Numbered from the stretch's first letter, positions 25,951-35,778 are shown. The stretch is DNA of 64,000 nt from an uncultured Robinsoniella sp. (GCA_900540475.1 UQGG01000040.1:5241-69240); one strand, 5' to 3'. The notes: generated by a model not told the origin, from the sequence alone. Translations and numbers: made by a program.

Positions 25951-27135
25951 TTACGATATTGATAATCCATTCCTCAAAACTTTCTTTCTATAGGCTGCAC
26001 ATACCGTCATCCCTAATGCTGCAGCTGCTGCCAAAAGGAAAAAAACTACTCTTAATCCAAAAACATCACTTAAGGCGCCTAAAGCTACCGGGAAAAATAC
26101 GGCACCACAGCCACATCCAGTAGATAGAATTCCAGTTGCCATTCCGGAACTTTTATTATAATCTTGTGCCGCAGTACTCATAAGATTAGACCAGATGGGT
26201 CCAAGTCCTGCTCCTAAAGTTGCAATTAGAATAACAAGTATCCAAAATGATTGAACAAAAGGAATGCAAAACAATACTGCAAAGACACTTCCAAAACAGA
26301 AAACCATGATTTTTAATTTTGCTCTATGTAACAGACCTCCGAGAAATCTTGCTGGTATCATAACAATCCAAAAGATGGATAATACATTTGCCGCAGCTTC
26401 CGGCCGTAAAATTTCTTTACTGATATAAGTATTTAAATAATAACTAATACCCACTTCCAGACCTCCATAGGCAAACATTCCAATCGTAAGTAATAATAAT
26501 TTTCCATCCCTGCTGACGGTATTTATTTCCACCTTCACTTTTGGATTATGAATTTTCTTGATCAGTACCTCCTGCCGTTTAGATTCCCGGTAAAATAATA
26601 CACCTGTAGCCATGAGTAAATAACTAATACCGCAGATAACAAACAAAGCTCTCCAATCCCATCCCAGCAATTTCGTTCCAAATTTTAAAATCTGTGGGCT
26701 TATCACAGCTCCTAAACTATAAAAGCATTGAGCAAAATTTAAATATTTGCTGGATCTTTCATGGAATAGATCTGCTAACAAGGCAGAAATCATGCTTTCG
26801 CAGACACTATATCCAGCACCTATCACGAAAATACTCAGCCACAGGATACCATATACAGGACTTATGATGCTTAAAAAACATCCCATTGAAAATGTGATAC
26901 AAGCACCAAATAATATTTTTTTCTTCCCAATGTTATCTGCCAACTTTCCAAATAATACAGGTACCAGTATTACAGCGCTCTGCTGAGCAGCTACCAAAAT
27001 TCCGCTGCTTCTATTGGATAATCTGAATTCTATCGACATTTCCAACAATGATATTTGAAATCCACCAGCCTCAAACCCCAGAAAAAACAGTACGCCCAGC
27101 GCTATTACGAAAACATACTTTTTGCTGCGGGACAT
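25951..27135 (-). CDS. MFS transporter of the sugar-conjugate operon
   Basis: The 394-residue protein has 12 predicted membrane segments and motif A G-K-L-A-D-N-I-G-K-K between segments 2 and 3, with a matching repeat in the second half. ATG 27135 follows AAAAGGAG by 7 bases, so the upstream ATG at 27159 is rejected. It may import a substrate or export a leftover moiety; the operon also has an ABC importer, so a different compound or an efflux role is plausible. The gap to the PIG-L gene is 47 bases. Confidence 0.86.
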   Translation of the reverse strand: MSRSKKYVFVIALGVLFFLGFEAGGFQISLLEMSIEFRLSNRSSGILVAAQQSAVILVPVLFGKLADNIGKKKILFGACITFSMGCFLSIISPVYGILWLSIFVIGAGYSVCESMISALLADLFHERSSKYLNFAQCFYSLGAVISPQILKFGTKLLGWDWRALFVICGISYLLMATGVLFYRESKRQEVLIKKIHNPKVKVEINTVSRDGKLLLLTIGMFAYGGLEVGISYYLNTYISKEILRPEAAANVLSIFWIVMIPARFLGGLLHRAKLKIMVFCFGSVFAVLFCIPFVQSFWILVILIATLGAGLGPIWSNLMSTAAQDYNKSSGMATGILSTGCGCGAVFFPVALGALSDVFGLRVVFFLLAAAAALGMTVCAAYRKKVLRNGLSIS

Positions 27136-27161
27136 ATACCCACTCCTTTTCTCAAGCATAA

Positions 27162-28043
27162 TTATTGCATATATTTCTGAATCATTTCTTTTTCAAAAGC
27201 CAGCAAGAAACGGGCTTCGTTATCCACTTTTTCCTCTGTGGGATCATCTATCAGATTTCGCCATACTTTGATATCACTTCCTACCTCACCGCCCATCATA
27301 ATAAATGGTTCCGATACGATTCGACCCTGATATTTAATATCGGAAAGAGCTTTAAAAATCTCATCCCAGTTCAAATGTCCCCTTCCTGGTGCTGTACGAT
27401 TATTTTCACCTGTATGAAAACTAGTTAATTTGTTCCCAACCAGCCTAATGGCATCCCCAATGGATTTTTCTTCAATATTCATGTGATAAGTATCTAATAA
27501 AACCCCAATATTTTTACTATCCACTGCTTCTATATAACTCAGCGCTTCCTGGGCTGTATTGATAACAGCAGATTCAAAACGATTCACCGCCTCTACACAG
27601 TAGATAACACCATAATCTTCTGCTGTTTTCACAATTTCTTTCATACTGGAAATACTGCGATCAACCAAAGCCTTTTTGTCATCTATCACTTCATTAGAAG
27701 TACCCCATCCTGCATAACTGACACCTGAAATAATTTTACCATTCATAAAAGATACTTTTTCTACAATTCTTTTTAAATATTCTATGCCGCCAAGCCTTAT
27801 ACTTTCGCTGGAACTTGATACATCATAGGCAGGATCCAGCCCCAGACTGTACGTCAATTCAATCCCTCTTTCATCTGCTTCTTTCTTTATTTTAAGCATA
27901 TGATCCTTTGACATTTCAAGCAAAGGCTGTGCCTGAAACTCTAAAATATCGAAACCAATATCCGCTGCTTTATTTATATATTTAATATGATCTGCATCCC
28001 AGTTTTTTTCCCAAAAGTTCATAAAGATTCCTAACGCATTCAT
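27162..28043 (-). CDS. TIM-barrel sugar isomerase/epimerase (D-psicose/tagatose 3-epimerase type)
   Basis: The 293-residue AP-endonuclease-2-like barrel shows V-E-A-V-N-R-F-E (about 149-156), L-L-D-T-Y-H-M-N (184-191), F-H-T-G-E-N-N-R-T-A-P-G-R-G-H (210-224) and a terminal S-E-P-F glutamate. These are the metal-binding Glu/Asp/His/Glu residues of ketose 3-epimerases. ATG 28043 follows GGAGGAGG. In the operon it could epimerise a keto-sugar made by the dehydrogenase. A 212-base gap with a strong hairpin separates it from the upstream binding-protein gene. Confidence 0.88.
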   Translation of the reverse strand: MNALGIFMNFWEKNWDADHIKYINKAADIGFDILEFQAQPLLEMSKDHMLKIKKEADERGIELTYSLGLDPAYDVSSSSESIRLGGIEYLKRIVEKVSFMNGKIISGVSYAGWGTSNEVIDDKKALVDRSISSMKEIVKTAEDYGVIYCVEAVNRFESAVINTAQEALSYIEAVDSKNIGVLLDTYHMNIEEKSIGDAIRLVGNKLTSFHTGENNRTAPGRGHLNWDEIFKALSDIKYQGRIVSEPFIMMGGEVGSDIKVWRNLIDDPTEEKVDNEARFLLAFEKEMIQKYMQ

Positions 28044-28150
28044 CTGATCCTCCTCCAAATCCTACTCTAATTTTGCAGTGTCCAGTTTTATTTTGTGATT
28101 ACATATTCAATCTTTGCAAATACTATATAAAGATAAAACTCTACAGTCCA

Positions 28151-28192
28151 TACACTTCCAGGGCGTATCCGGAGTTTACTCCTGGAAGTGTA
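28151..28192 (-). promoter_or_regulatory. intercistronic hairpin in the sugar operon
   Basis: A perfect 12-bp repeat (28151-28162 with 28181-28192) encloses GGAGT-TT-ACTCC. No clear T-run follows, so it may stabilise or process the upstream mRNA and lower expression of the genes after it. Confidence 0.55.
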
Positions 28193-28255
28193 CGCGAATC
28201 TGCAAATTTATTTACCTGCTCATATAAGTATATTGATGCAATATGTATAAATTAT

Positions 28256-29380
28256 TTATTTTATATATCCCATATAATCTGCTATGTTGCTGGCATCCAC
28301 GATTTTCAATTCGATATCCTGTGTTTTAGGAATATCTTTATCACCGGCAAAATATTTTTCCAATGTATCATATGAATACTGGACAATACCAGCGGGAGGT
28401 ACTGCAACAGCTGCTTTATAATATTGATTATTATCATTAATAGCATTAAATGTCTCGGCTCCCCAGCCTCCTGCACTTACTACTATAGTATCTTTCGCCC
28501 CTGCATTTTCCAGGGCAATTTTAGCTCCAAATGCTGCATTATCAACAGCACCCCAAATAACATCTACCGGCTTTGCAATATTATTTGTTGTAATATTGGA
28601 TGCGCCTTCTCTGGTTTGATCAAAATCCTGCTTATATACATATTCAATATTATCCGCTCCAAGTAGAGATTCTAATTCTTCTGTAAAAGCTTCTCCACGT
28701 ACCTTTACATGTGCTAAAGTATTATAGGTGATCATACCTACCTTAACTTTACCACCCAGATTTTTAGTGGCATAGTCCGCTACCCACTGAGCAGTCAGTT
28801 TTCCAGTTTCTGCATGATCCCATTTAATATGTGAAATTAAATGTTCCCAGTCAGTGCCGGAATCAAAAGCTACAATAGGAATACCTGCATCATACGCTTT
28901 GTCCAAGGTATCTTTAATTGCTTCTGAATCAACAATATCAATAAGAATTGCATCATAACCCTGACTAATAAAATCTTCTACATTTTTCTTCTGTGTCTCA
29001 ATACTAAAGTTAGCATCCTGTACATTTAATTCTGCAATTCCGTATTTATCCTTTTGAGCCATTAATTCATCATAGACTCCAGTACACCATTCGTCATACA
29101 TAGATATGTGGGCAACCGCAATTCTCTTTCCTTTTAAAGACCCTGTTGAAGCATCTTCTTTTGCTTCTGTATCCGTCTTAGCTGCATCTGTTTCTGATTC
29201 AGCTTTTGCTTCCGTATCCTTGCTGTCCTCCGTTTCTTTCTTCGCCTCTGTGCTTTGAGGGGCAGTTGTTTCCTTCGCGGCCGTTGTCCCTGTTTCCCCA
29301 GATCCACTGGCACATCCAGCCAACATTCCTGTTAACATAGCAGATACAGCCAACATTGTAACTAACTTTTTCATCTTCAT
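28256..29380 (-). CDS. sugar ABC substrate-binding lipoprotein (ribose-binding type)
   Basis: The 374-residue lipoprotein has signal peptide residues 1-22, lipobox L-A-G-C with Cys23, and a Thr/Glu/Lys-rich linker to about residue 85. A periplasmic-binding-protein type I domain follows (K-R-I-A-V-A-H-I-S-M; D-A-I-L-I-D-I-V-D-S; I-V-A-F-D-S-G-T-D). It is anchored outside the cell and feeds the RbsA/RbsC-type transporter encoded just upstream. ATG 29380 follows GGAGG by 7 bases. It is probably the most abundant product of the operon. The ligand is unknown. Confidence 0.92.
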   Translation of the reverse strand: MKMKKLVTMLAVSAMLTGMLAGCASGSGETGTTAAKETTAPQSTEAKKETEDSKDTEAKAESETDAAKTDTEAKEDASTGSLKGKRIAVAHISMYDEWCTGVYDELMAQKDKYGIAELNVQDANFSIETQKKNVEDFISQGYDAILIDIVDSEAIKDTLDKAYDAGIPIVAFDSGTDWEHLISHIKWDHAETGKLTAQWVADYATKNLGGKVKVGMITYNTLAHVKVRGEAFTEELESLLGADNIEYVYKQDFDQTREGASNITTNNIAKPVDVIWGAVDNAAFGAKIALENAGAKDTIVVSAGGWGAETFNAINDNNQYYKAAVAVPPAGIVQYSYDTLEKYFAGDKDIPKTQDIELKIVDASNIADYMGYIK

Positions 29381-29433
29381 ATCCGATCCTCCTTAAGTGT
29401 GGATACTTGTTAATGAGTTATTGTATATAAAAT

Positions 29434-30912
29434 TTAAATACACAGAGCCAAAATTCCTTCTTGCGTAGCCTCTTCCCTTGACAATTCGCCAACCATTTCC
29501 CCATCATGCATAACAAAAATGCGGTCACTCATACCAAGAATTTCAGGTAATTCAGAGGAAATCATGACGATTGCCTTCCCTTGCTTAACCATCTCATTCA
29601 TAAGTTCATATATTTCTACCTTTGCTCCTACATCTACACCACGAGTAGGTTCATCCATAAAAATAATATTGCTGTTCTGAAGCATCCATCTGCCTATAAT
29701 AACTTTTTGCTGATTACCACCAGAGAGATACTGAACCTCCGCTTCCATTGTAGGCGTAGAAATATTCAACTTCTTTATATATTCGTCTGCATACTTCTCT
29801 TCCAGCTTTTCCTGTATAATTCCATTTTTAATAACTTTTTTCATATTGACTACACTTATATTGTTTTTTACCGACATTATCGGAAGGATCCCTTCATTTT
29901 TACGGTCCTCCGGAACCAACCCCATCCCCTTTCGGATTGCATCTCTAAAGCTTCTGTTTACAATTTCTTTCCCATATAAAACAATCTTACCCGAATCGAT
30001 CTTGTCGATTCCCAAAATCGCCCTGGCAGTCTCCGTGCGACCTGCGCCTACAAGTCCGGCAATTCCGATAATTTCACCTTTTCGAACATTAATGCTTACA
30101 TCCTTTAACACCCCTTTTCTACAAAGTTTCGTCACCTCCAGTGCCATTTCTCCAATCTTAACTTTTTCTTTTGGATACTCATTTGTCAATTCACGGCCAA
30201 CCATTAATGTTATTAGTCCTTTTCTGTCAACTTGATTTACCGGCAGTGTTTTTATATGTATTCCATCCCTTAATACAGTTACTTCATCCGCCAAGTCAAA
30301 AATTTCTTCCAGACGGTGGGAGATATAAATAATGCTGATTCCCTGTTTTTGCAATTTTCGAACAACCTCAAACATTACTTCCTGTTCTTTTAAAGTTATC
30401 GTAGCAGAAGGTTCGTCCATAATTAATACATTACAGTCTCCATTTATAGCCTTGCAGATTTCTACAATCTGTTGTTTTGCAACACTTAGGTTATCAACGA
30501 TTTCATTAACATCAATGGCAACTCCCATAGAATCCAACATATTTTTGGCGGATTCTCGCATTCCATTCCAATCCGCTATATGATTTTTATATTTTAGATT
30601 CCCCAAAAATATATTTTCCATCACTGTCAATGTATTTACCAGTTTAAGTTCCTGGTGAACTACTCTTATACCTGCTACTTGTGATTCGTGAGGTGTTTTA
30701 AATACTACATTTTTCCCATGCAGTTTTAGTGTTCCCCTATCAGGTTGGTAAATGCCTGCGAGCACTTTTATCAGCGTAGACTTACCGGCACCATTTTCTC
30801 CAATTAAAGCATGTATGCTGCCCTTCGAAACAGAAAATGATACATCATCCAGTGCTTTTACGCCTGGAAAACTTTTAAATATATGCTGCACTTCCAGAAC
30901 TTTTTCTTCCAT
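29434..30912 (-). CDS. sugar ABC ATPase with two nucleotide-binding domains (RbsA/MglA type)
   Basis: The 492-residue protein has duplicated ATPase domains. The first has Walker A G-E-N-G-A-G-K-S-T (37-45) and Walker B V-L-I-M-D-E-P-S-A. The second has the usual divergent P-loop G-L-V-G-A-G-R-T-E near 280, signature L-S-G-G-N-Q-Q-K, and Walker B I-I-F-M-D-E-P-T-R-G-V-D. It drives uptake through the permease encoded eight bases upstream. ATG 30912 follows TAGGGG. Confidence 0.94.
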   Translation of the reverse strand: MEEKVLEVQHIFKSFPGVKALDDVSFSVSKGSIHALIGENGAGKSTLIKVLAGIYQPDRGTLKLHGKNVVFKTPHESQVAGIRVVHQELKLVNTLTVMENIFLGNLKYKNHIADWNGMRESAKNMLDSMGVAIDVNEIVDNLSVAKQQIVEICKAINGDCNVLIMDEPSATITLKEQEVMFEVVRKLQKQGISIIYISHRLEEIFDLADEVTVLRDGIHIKTLPVNQVDRKGLITLMVGRELTNEYPKEKVKIGEMALEVTKLCRKGVLKDVSINVRKGEIIGIAGLVGAGRTETARAILGIDKIDSGKIVLYGKEIVNRSFRDAIRKGMGLVPEDRKNEGILPIMSVKNNISVVNMKKVIKNGIIQEKLEEKYADEYIKKLNISTPTMEAEVQYLSGGNQQKVIIGRWMLQNSNIIFMDEPTRGVDVGAKVEIYELMNEMVKQGKAIVMISSELPEILGMSDRIFVMHDGEMVGELSREEATQEGILALCI

Positions 30913-30920
30913 ATCTGCCC

Positions 30921-31907
30921 CTACCTTTTCTTGTTACGGAAAATATCCAATAATACTGCTCCTATTAAAATTACTCCCTTTAACACATCCTGAATAAAAG
31001 AATTAATATTCAGCATTGTCATACCATTAAAGAAAACAGTTAAGAATATCGCCCCGAAAAATGCCTGCCAGATCTTCCCCTTTCCTCCAGACATACTGAC
31101 ACCACCAATAACACAGGAAATCATAGTATCGAATTCATATAGATTGCCGTTAGTGATCGCTGCTGAATTTAATCTGGACAAAAGAACAATACCACCAAAT
31201 GAAGCCATAAAACCAGCTAAAGTGAAGACAACTGTGGAATGAAGCTTTACATTAATACCTGCAAAATATGCCGCTTCCTGATTCCCTCCAACTGCATATG
31301 TATTCCTGCCAAACCTTGTTTTTTTCAATATAAAAGCAAATAAGATAAAAAGGATAAGCATAATCATTATATTGATTGGTAACCCATTTTCTCCACCAAT
31401 ATTTCCTCTGCCAATAAAGGCTATCTCTTCGGGCATTGAAGGAATTGGTGCTGCATTAGTTATTAATTTTGCTACTCCTTTACATATCATTTGAGTTCCT
31501 AGCGTCACTACAAACGGAGGCACTTTTAAATATGAAGTTAATACGCCATTTGTTAATCCAATAACGATTCCCAGTACCAAAGCTGCTCCAATTGCAATCC
31601 AGGGATTCCAGCCAGACATTTTCATTAAATATGCCGCTAAGCAGCTTGACAAACATAAGTTTTGCCCCAGTGACATATCAAATGCTCCGCAAATCAATAC
31701 CATTGCTTGTCCAATTGCAACAATCGCCAGCGCTGAGGTCTGTTGGAATATATTACGTATATTCATAACTGTTAAAAAGTATGGTGATGCTATTGAAAAC
31801 ACAAGAGCTAATATGACAATAGCAATGACCAGCATATATTCTTTCGTAAATCTTTGAATTATCGTTTTAAATGAGTTCGGATCTTGTTGCTGTACCTTTC
31901 CTTCCAT
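30921..31907 (-). CDS. sugar ABC permease (RbsC type)
   Basis: The 328-residue protein has 8-10 hydrophobic segments and RbsC-family landmarks: A-L-A-I-V-A-I-G-Q-A-M-V-L-I-C-G-A-F-D-M-S near 50, P-P-F-V-V-T-L-G-T near 130, and G-G-V-S-M-S-G-G-K-G near 270. ATG 31907 lies 9 bases after AGGAGG; a GTG at 31913 is too close to that site. It forms the membrane channel for the ribose-type importer. Confidence 0.93.
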   Translation of the reverse strand: MEGKVQQQDPNSFKTIIQRFTKEYMLVIAIVILALVFSIASPYFLTVMNIRNIFQQTSALAIVAIGQAMVLICGAFDMSLGQNLCLSSCLAAYLMKMSGWNPWIAIGAALVLGIVIGLTNGVLTSYLKVPPFVVTLGTQMICKGVAKLITNAAPIPSMPEEIAFIGRGNIGGENGLPINIMIMLILFILFAFILKKTRFGRNTYAVGGNQEAAYFAGINVKLHSTVVFTLAGFMASFGGIVLLSRLNSAAITNGNLYEFDTMISCVIGGVSMSGGKGKIWQAFFGAIFLTVFFNGMTMLNINSFIQDVLKGVILIGAVLLDIFRNKKR

Positions 31908-31934
31908 TAACACATTCCTCCTATTGACCTTTCC

Positions 31935-32960
31935 TTATTCATTTTTTATCATAACCTTTATCACACCATTATCATTATGAAAAAGGTCTTTTAATACTGT
32001 GGCTTCTTCTAATGGAATTTCATGAGTAATTAATTCCTTTACATTTACAACACCATCCCGTATCAACTCCAGACTCAGTGGAAATTTCCCGGCTGGTTCT
32101 GCAATAAAAGGAACAATTGTGTTTTTCTGCATAATAATCCGATCAATATCAATCTGAACTTTCGAGTTTTCTCCCAAATCCAGTCCAATAGGCACAATAC
32201 AGGTTCCATAATCCGCTATATCCAACGCATCTTTTATCGTGCTTGGGGGAGATGTTACAATAATCGCATCGATTGGTCCACCTGCCCTTAGCTTTAAAGT
32301 TTCCTTATAATGGTCACAGGACATATAGATTACCGTGTCCGCCCCAGCTGCTAACGCGGCGTCTTCGCGAATCTTATTACGCTTTGTGCCTTCTTTTGAA
32401 CCTACGCAAGCAACAAAAGACGCGCCGTAATGTACTGCAAGTGCAGCGCACATGATTGCTAATGGCCCAATCCCAAGAATAACTACTCTGCCATGAGGCG
32501 GTACCTGTGCTGTCAAATATGTATTAACGCATACCGCTAATGGTTCTGTAAATGCTGCTTCTTCCGGTGTTATACCTTCAAATACATGAATCATATTTTC
32601 ATGAACGCAAATGTACTCACCCATTCCCGACTGCCCATTTAAATCATGCATATCAGAGCATAATTCTATATGTCCATTTTTACATGCTGTGCACCGCCCA
32701 CAATAAGTTTTGTCTTCCACAACAACATCATCGCCAACTTTAACCTTAGATACAGCTCTGCCAATTTCGATTACTTTTCCTGATATTTCATGCCCCAATG
32801 GAGTTAAATCAGCCTGGTGGGACAAGAGGTGCAAGTCTGATCCGCACACACCACATACATATATTTTCACCAGTACCTCATTATAACCTGGTGTTGGCAA
32901 ATCTATTTCTCTTAATTCAAGCTTAAATCCCTTTCCCCCCACCAAACATTTTCCTTTCAT
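31935..32960 (-). CDS. zinc-binding medium-chain dehydrogenase
   Basis: The 341-residue alcohol-dehydrogenase-family enzyme carries C-G-V-C-G-S-D-L-H near 34, G-H-E-I-S-G near 57, four structural-zinc cysteines in C-G-R-C-T-A-C-K-N-G-H-I-E-L-C (about 87-101) and the nucleotide site I-L-G-I-G-P-L-A. It resembles sorbitol, gulonate or threonine dehydrogenases. It probably oxidises a sugar hydroxyl to a ketone that the epimerase or NagB-like protein could then handle. ATG 32960 follows GAGAGGAGG. Confidence 0.9.
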   Translation of the reverse strand: MKGKCLVGGKGFKLELREIDLPTPGYNEVLVKIYVCGVCGSDLHLLSHQADLTPLGHEISGKVIEIGRAVSKVKVGDDVVVEDKTYCGRCTACKNGHIELCSDMHDLNGQSGMGEYICVHENMIHVFEGITPEEAAFTEPLAVCVNTYLTAQVPPHGRVVILGIGPLAIMCAALAVHYGASFVACVGSKEGTKRNKIREDAALAAGADTVIYMSCDHYKETLKLRAGGPIDAIIVTSPPSTIKDALDIADYGTCIVPIGLDLGENSKVQIDIDRIIMQKNTIVPFIAEPAGKFPLSLELIRDGVVNVKELITHEIPLEEATVLKDLFHNDNGVIKVMIKNE

Positions 32961-33014
32961 TATTATGCAGCCTCCTCTCTTATCGTAAAATACATTTCAT
33001 TTATAGAAATCTAT

Positions 33015-34259
33015 TTAACCGCACCAATCTTTTATAAAATCCAATAATGTTTTTGTTACCTGTATCTGGCTGTCTATATCTACCCATTCATCAGGACCAT
33101 GAAGACGTTCTCCTTTCGGACCAAAAATCACTCCTGGCATATTACCATATTCATTTAAAGCGTAAAGATCACAAGAAAACATTGCGCCACAGACTACAGG
33201 TTCATCTATATGTTTTTTTGCTTTATCATGTAATATTTGAATGCCCGGATAATCCAAATCGGATTGTGCAGCTTTGCAATAATGATACATTGCTTCTATA
33301 TTTAAATTTTCCTGGTAAGGATAATGCTTTTTGATAAAGTTCAGAAAGAAATCTACCGCTTCCTCTTCTGTTTCATTTGGATATGTTTGGATAACTAGCT
33401 CTGTCCACGCGTTCACAGGAGCCGATAACTGACCACTTGGTTCCACCTCCCCTGCTTTTAGCTTCATCATAATTAACTGGGGATCTTGTTCCGTTTTATC
33501 CCAAAGCTTCGGTTTTTTCAGCATACTCATCCTAGTTTTATCATATTCTTTTAAAACGTTGAGCAGTGTCCTCATTTCAAAAATTGGATTCGTGATTTTT
33601 TCACCTGTATAGGGCATACCTGCATTTCCTGTAATGGTCATTCTATAGACCAGGCTTCCCACGCAGCCTGGGCAGATATCAAGACCTGTAGGTTCTAATA
33701 TAATTCCAAAGTCAGCATTAATACCTGATATACGTGAAGCCAGTGTCCCATTTGCTCCAGAGTATTCCTCATCAACAACAGTTTCAAAAATAATATCGCC
33801 CTTTGGGGTAAAACCTTTCTCCTTTAATGCTTTGATTGCACTTAATGCACAAGCCAATCCCCCCTTCATATCTGCAGTACCGCGTCCATATATTCTGCCA
33901 TTTTGTACTACACTCCTATAAGGCTCACACACTTTCCATTCCATAGGCTCTTTAGGTGCTACGTCCATGTGTCCGGTTAACAGAACTGATTTTCCACCAC
34001 CACTCCCCTTCCATATACCAATTACATTTTTTCGATTGGTGTAATCCCTTTCGTGAGAAAATGCCTGATTCTCGTTAAAATCAGGAATATCATAAGGACC
34101 AATTTCACGGACCTCCATTCCCAATTCCTGCAGCTCTCTCTTCACATATTCCTGTCCCTTCTTCTCATAGCCTACTGGCGGTTTGTTTTCTGTAGGAATA
34201 TCAACCAAATCCTGTGTGTATTTGATAACCTGCATTCTTAATCTATCTTCTATACACAT
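33015..34259 (-). CDS. M20-family metallo-amidohydrolase (ArgE/DapE type)
   Basis: This 414-residue enzyme has the M20 di-zinc motifs: L-L-T-G-H-M-D-V-A-P near 91, G-R-G-T-A-D-M-K-G-G near 124, V-V-D-E-E-Y-S-G near 160, E-P-T-G near 187, and a lid domain at about 200-320. ArgE/DapE proteins cleave N-acyl or N-succinyl amino acids and dipeptides. Within the operon it may remove an amino acid or acyl group from the imported compound. ATG 34259 follows GGGGG; the M24 stop lies 14 bases upstream. Confidence 0.92.
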   Translation of the reverse strand: MCIEDRLRMQVIKYTQDLVDIPTENKPPVGYEKKGQEYVKRELQELGMEVREIGPYDIPDFNENQAFSHERDYTNRKNVIGIWKGSGGGKSVLLTGHMDVAPKEPMEWKVCEPYRSVVQNGRIYGRGTADMKGGLACALSAIKALKEKGFTPKGDIIFETVVDEEYSGANGTLASRISGINADFGIILEPTGLDICPGCVGSLVYRMTITGNAGMPYTGEKITNPIFEMRTLLNVLKEYDKTRMSMLKKPKLWDKTEQDPQLIMMKLKAGEVEPSGQLSAPVNAWTELVIQTYPNETEEEAVDFFLNFIKKHYPYQENLNIEAMYHYCKAAQSDLDYPGIQILHDKAKKHIDEPVVCGAMFSCDLYALNEYGNMPGVIFGPKGERLHGPDEWVDIDSQIQVTKTLLDFIKDWCG

Positions 34260-34273
34260 TTAATCCCCCTAAT

Positions 34274-35452
34274 CTATATGTAAAATGGCTCTGGTTCAAT
34301 TGTCGTTAAACGTTCTACCCCTGCGTCGGTGATAACAATTCCATCTTCAAAACGGACGCCATATTCATGATCTGCAATCCAAATATCAATATTAAAGACC
34401 ATGCCTGGTTTTAATATCATACCAGTTCTATTATCCACCCAGGGGCCTTCGCATTCCTGCATACCAGTTCCATGAGCTGGTCCATATAAGCTCAAACCTT
34501 TAAATCCTTCTTTTTCAAGATGCATCTGAAAAACATCATAAACCGTTGAAAATGCCACTCCCGGTCCCATCGTATTAATGGTTTCTGACAGACATTCAGA
34601 TGCAACCCTAATCATATTCATATGTCTTTCCGGTAATTGTCCAACTACTACCGGCCGACACAAATTTCCACAATAACCTCCAAATTTTGCTCCCAGCGTA
34701 AGCTGGATCATTTCATTTCCTGAAATCATTCTCTCGCTTGATCTGCAAAGACTTTGAAACGTCGTTGGACCCGAAGTAACCCAAATCGGGTATCCTACAC
34801 CTTCCGCCCCCATTTTATAGGCAGCCGCCCTCCATTCTGCTTCGATTTCCCATTCACGAACGCCTGCTTTGATCATTTTCAAGGTATCCCAAACTGCCTG
34901 ATCGGTGATTCGATAAGCCTCGCGTAACATAGCAATTTCCATTTCACTCTTCATCCAGCGGACTTTCATAATCAAATCATCTGCATTTACAATCTCTGCA
35001 TCAGGTGCTGCTTCCATTATTTCATTCATAATAATATTAGGAATGATATTACTGTTTGCAATTCCTATTTTTTTAATCATAAAATTTTGTCTGACTTCTT
35101 TAAATATCTTTGTATAATCATAAGCATTTGTTGGTTTATCCCATTCCGGTGCGCTTGTCTCTACATATTTGGGATGCACCCGAATATCTTTCACGTGGGA
35201 ATTCTGTTTTACCAAATCATAAGATTCCGGTCCTCCAGTCAATAAAATAGCTTCCCCTTCTTTTGGTATAATTCCACCAATGAAATCAAATACTGTCCAC
35301 ACATTAGAGATATATCGGATATTTGCAGATTCGCATTCACAACCATGCATTATGATAATATCCAGATTATCTTCCTTCATAGCCTTTTGAATTTTTTTCA
35401 GCCTTTGTGCGTATTCCTCATGTGGAATTGTTATACGTTCCTTTGTCGCCAT
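34274..35452 (-). CDS. M24 'pita-bread' protein lacking metal ligands (creatinase-like)
   Basis: The 392-residue protein has the creatinase N-terminal domain (about 12-145) and an M24 catalytic domain. In M24 metallopeptidases two Asp ligands lie 11 residues apart; here those positions are Thr252 (I-Q-L-T-L-G-A) and Asn263 (G-N-L-C-R-P). His is kept in H-G-T-G-M-Q-E and the final Glu in V-R-F-E-D-G. Loss of metal ligands is known for creatinase, which splits a C-N bond without metal, so a non-peptidase hydrolase is likely. ATG 35452 follows AAAGGAGG; longer reading to 35533 is rejected. It is the first gene of the operon. Confidence 0.85.
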   Translation of the reverse strand: MATKERITIPHEEYAQRLKKIQKAMKEDNLDIIIMHGCECESANIRYISNVWTVFDFIGGIIPKEGEAILLTGGPESYDLVKQNSHVKDIRVHPKYVETSAPEWDKPTNAYDYTKIFKEVRQNFMIKKIGIANSNIIPNIIMNEIMEAAPDAEIVNADDLIMKVRWMKSEMEIAMLREAYRITDQAVWDTLKMIKAGVREWEIEAEWRAAAYKMGAEGVGYPIWVTSGPTTFQSLCRSSERMISGNEMIQLTLGAKFGGYCGNLCRPVVVGQLPERHMNMIRVASECLSETINTMGPGVAFSTVYDVFQMHLEKEGFKGLSLYGPAHGTGMQECEGPWVDNRTGMILKPGMVFNIDIWIADHEYGVRFEDGIVITDAGVERLTTIEPEPFYI

Positions 35453-35501
35453 AATATTTTCCTCCTTTAATTTATCCTTTACGATTTTATTTCTTATCAT
35501 C

Positions 35502-35530
35502 ATTATAATTATTAAAGATATCAATGTCAA
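35502..35530 (-). promoter_or_regulatory. perfect-consensus promoter of the ten-gene operon
   Basis: On the minus strand TTGACA (35530-35525), 17 bases, TATAAT (35507-35502) is an exact sigma-A consensus. Surrounding A/T palindromic stretches are likely targets of the ROK repressor. The wider 35453-35988 gap also holds two TATTCGAATT copies (near 35616 and 35691), the ROK terminator and a GAAACGCGTTTC palindrome (35897-35908); no gene. Confidence 0.88.
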
Positions 35531-35778
35531 CATTATTTTAATGATTATAATAATTTGGTTTTTATCAATAAAAATCAGTTCCTGTTTTTGGCAATTATTA
35601 CTATTTATTCGAATTATTACAGGTATATATTAACATATTTTTCCATTTGTACGCTCGTTTTCTTTATCTATATTTTAATAATTAAAATATTATTCGAATT
35701 AAGTATTTTTATTTTCTGAGAATGGTGACTATGATGATATGAATTTAACGATGGTTTTTATATTTGTATGAAATAAAA

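Noticed and set aside
29581..30235. Two long plus-strand frames antisense to the sugar ABC ATPase
   Set aside because: Both are complementary shadows of the duplicated ATPase gene, with very biased Phe/Ile/Ser composition.
35453..35533. Longer M24 protein starting at 35533
   Set aside because: The extension overlaps the perfect promoter at 35530-35502 and the AAAGGAGG ribosome site of the ATG at 35452.
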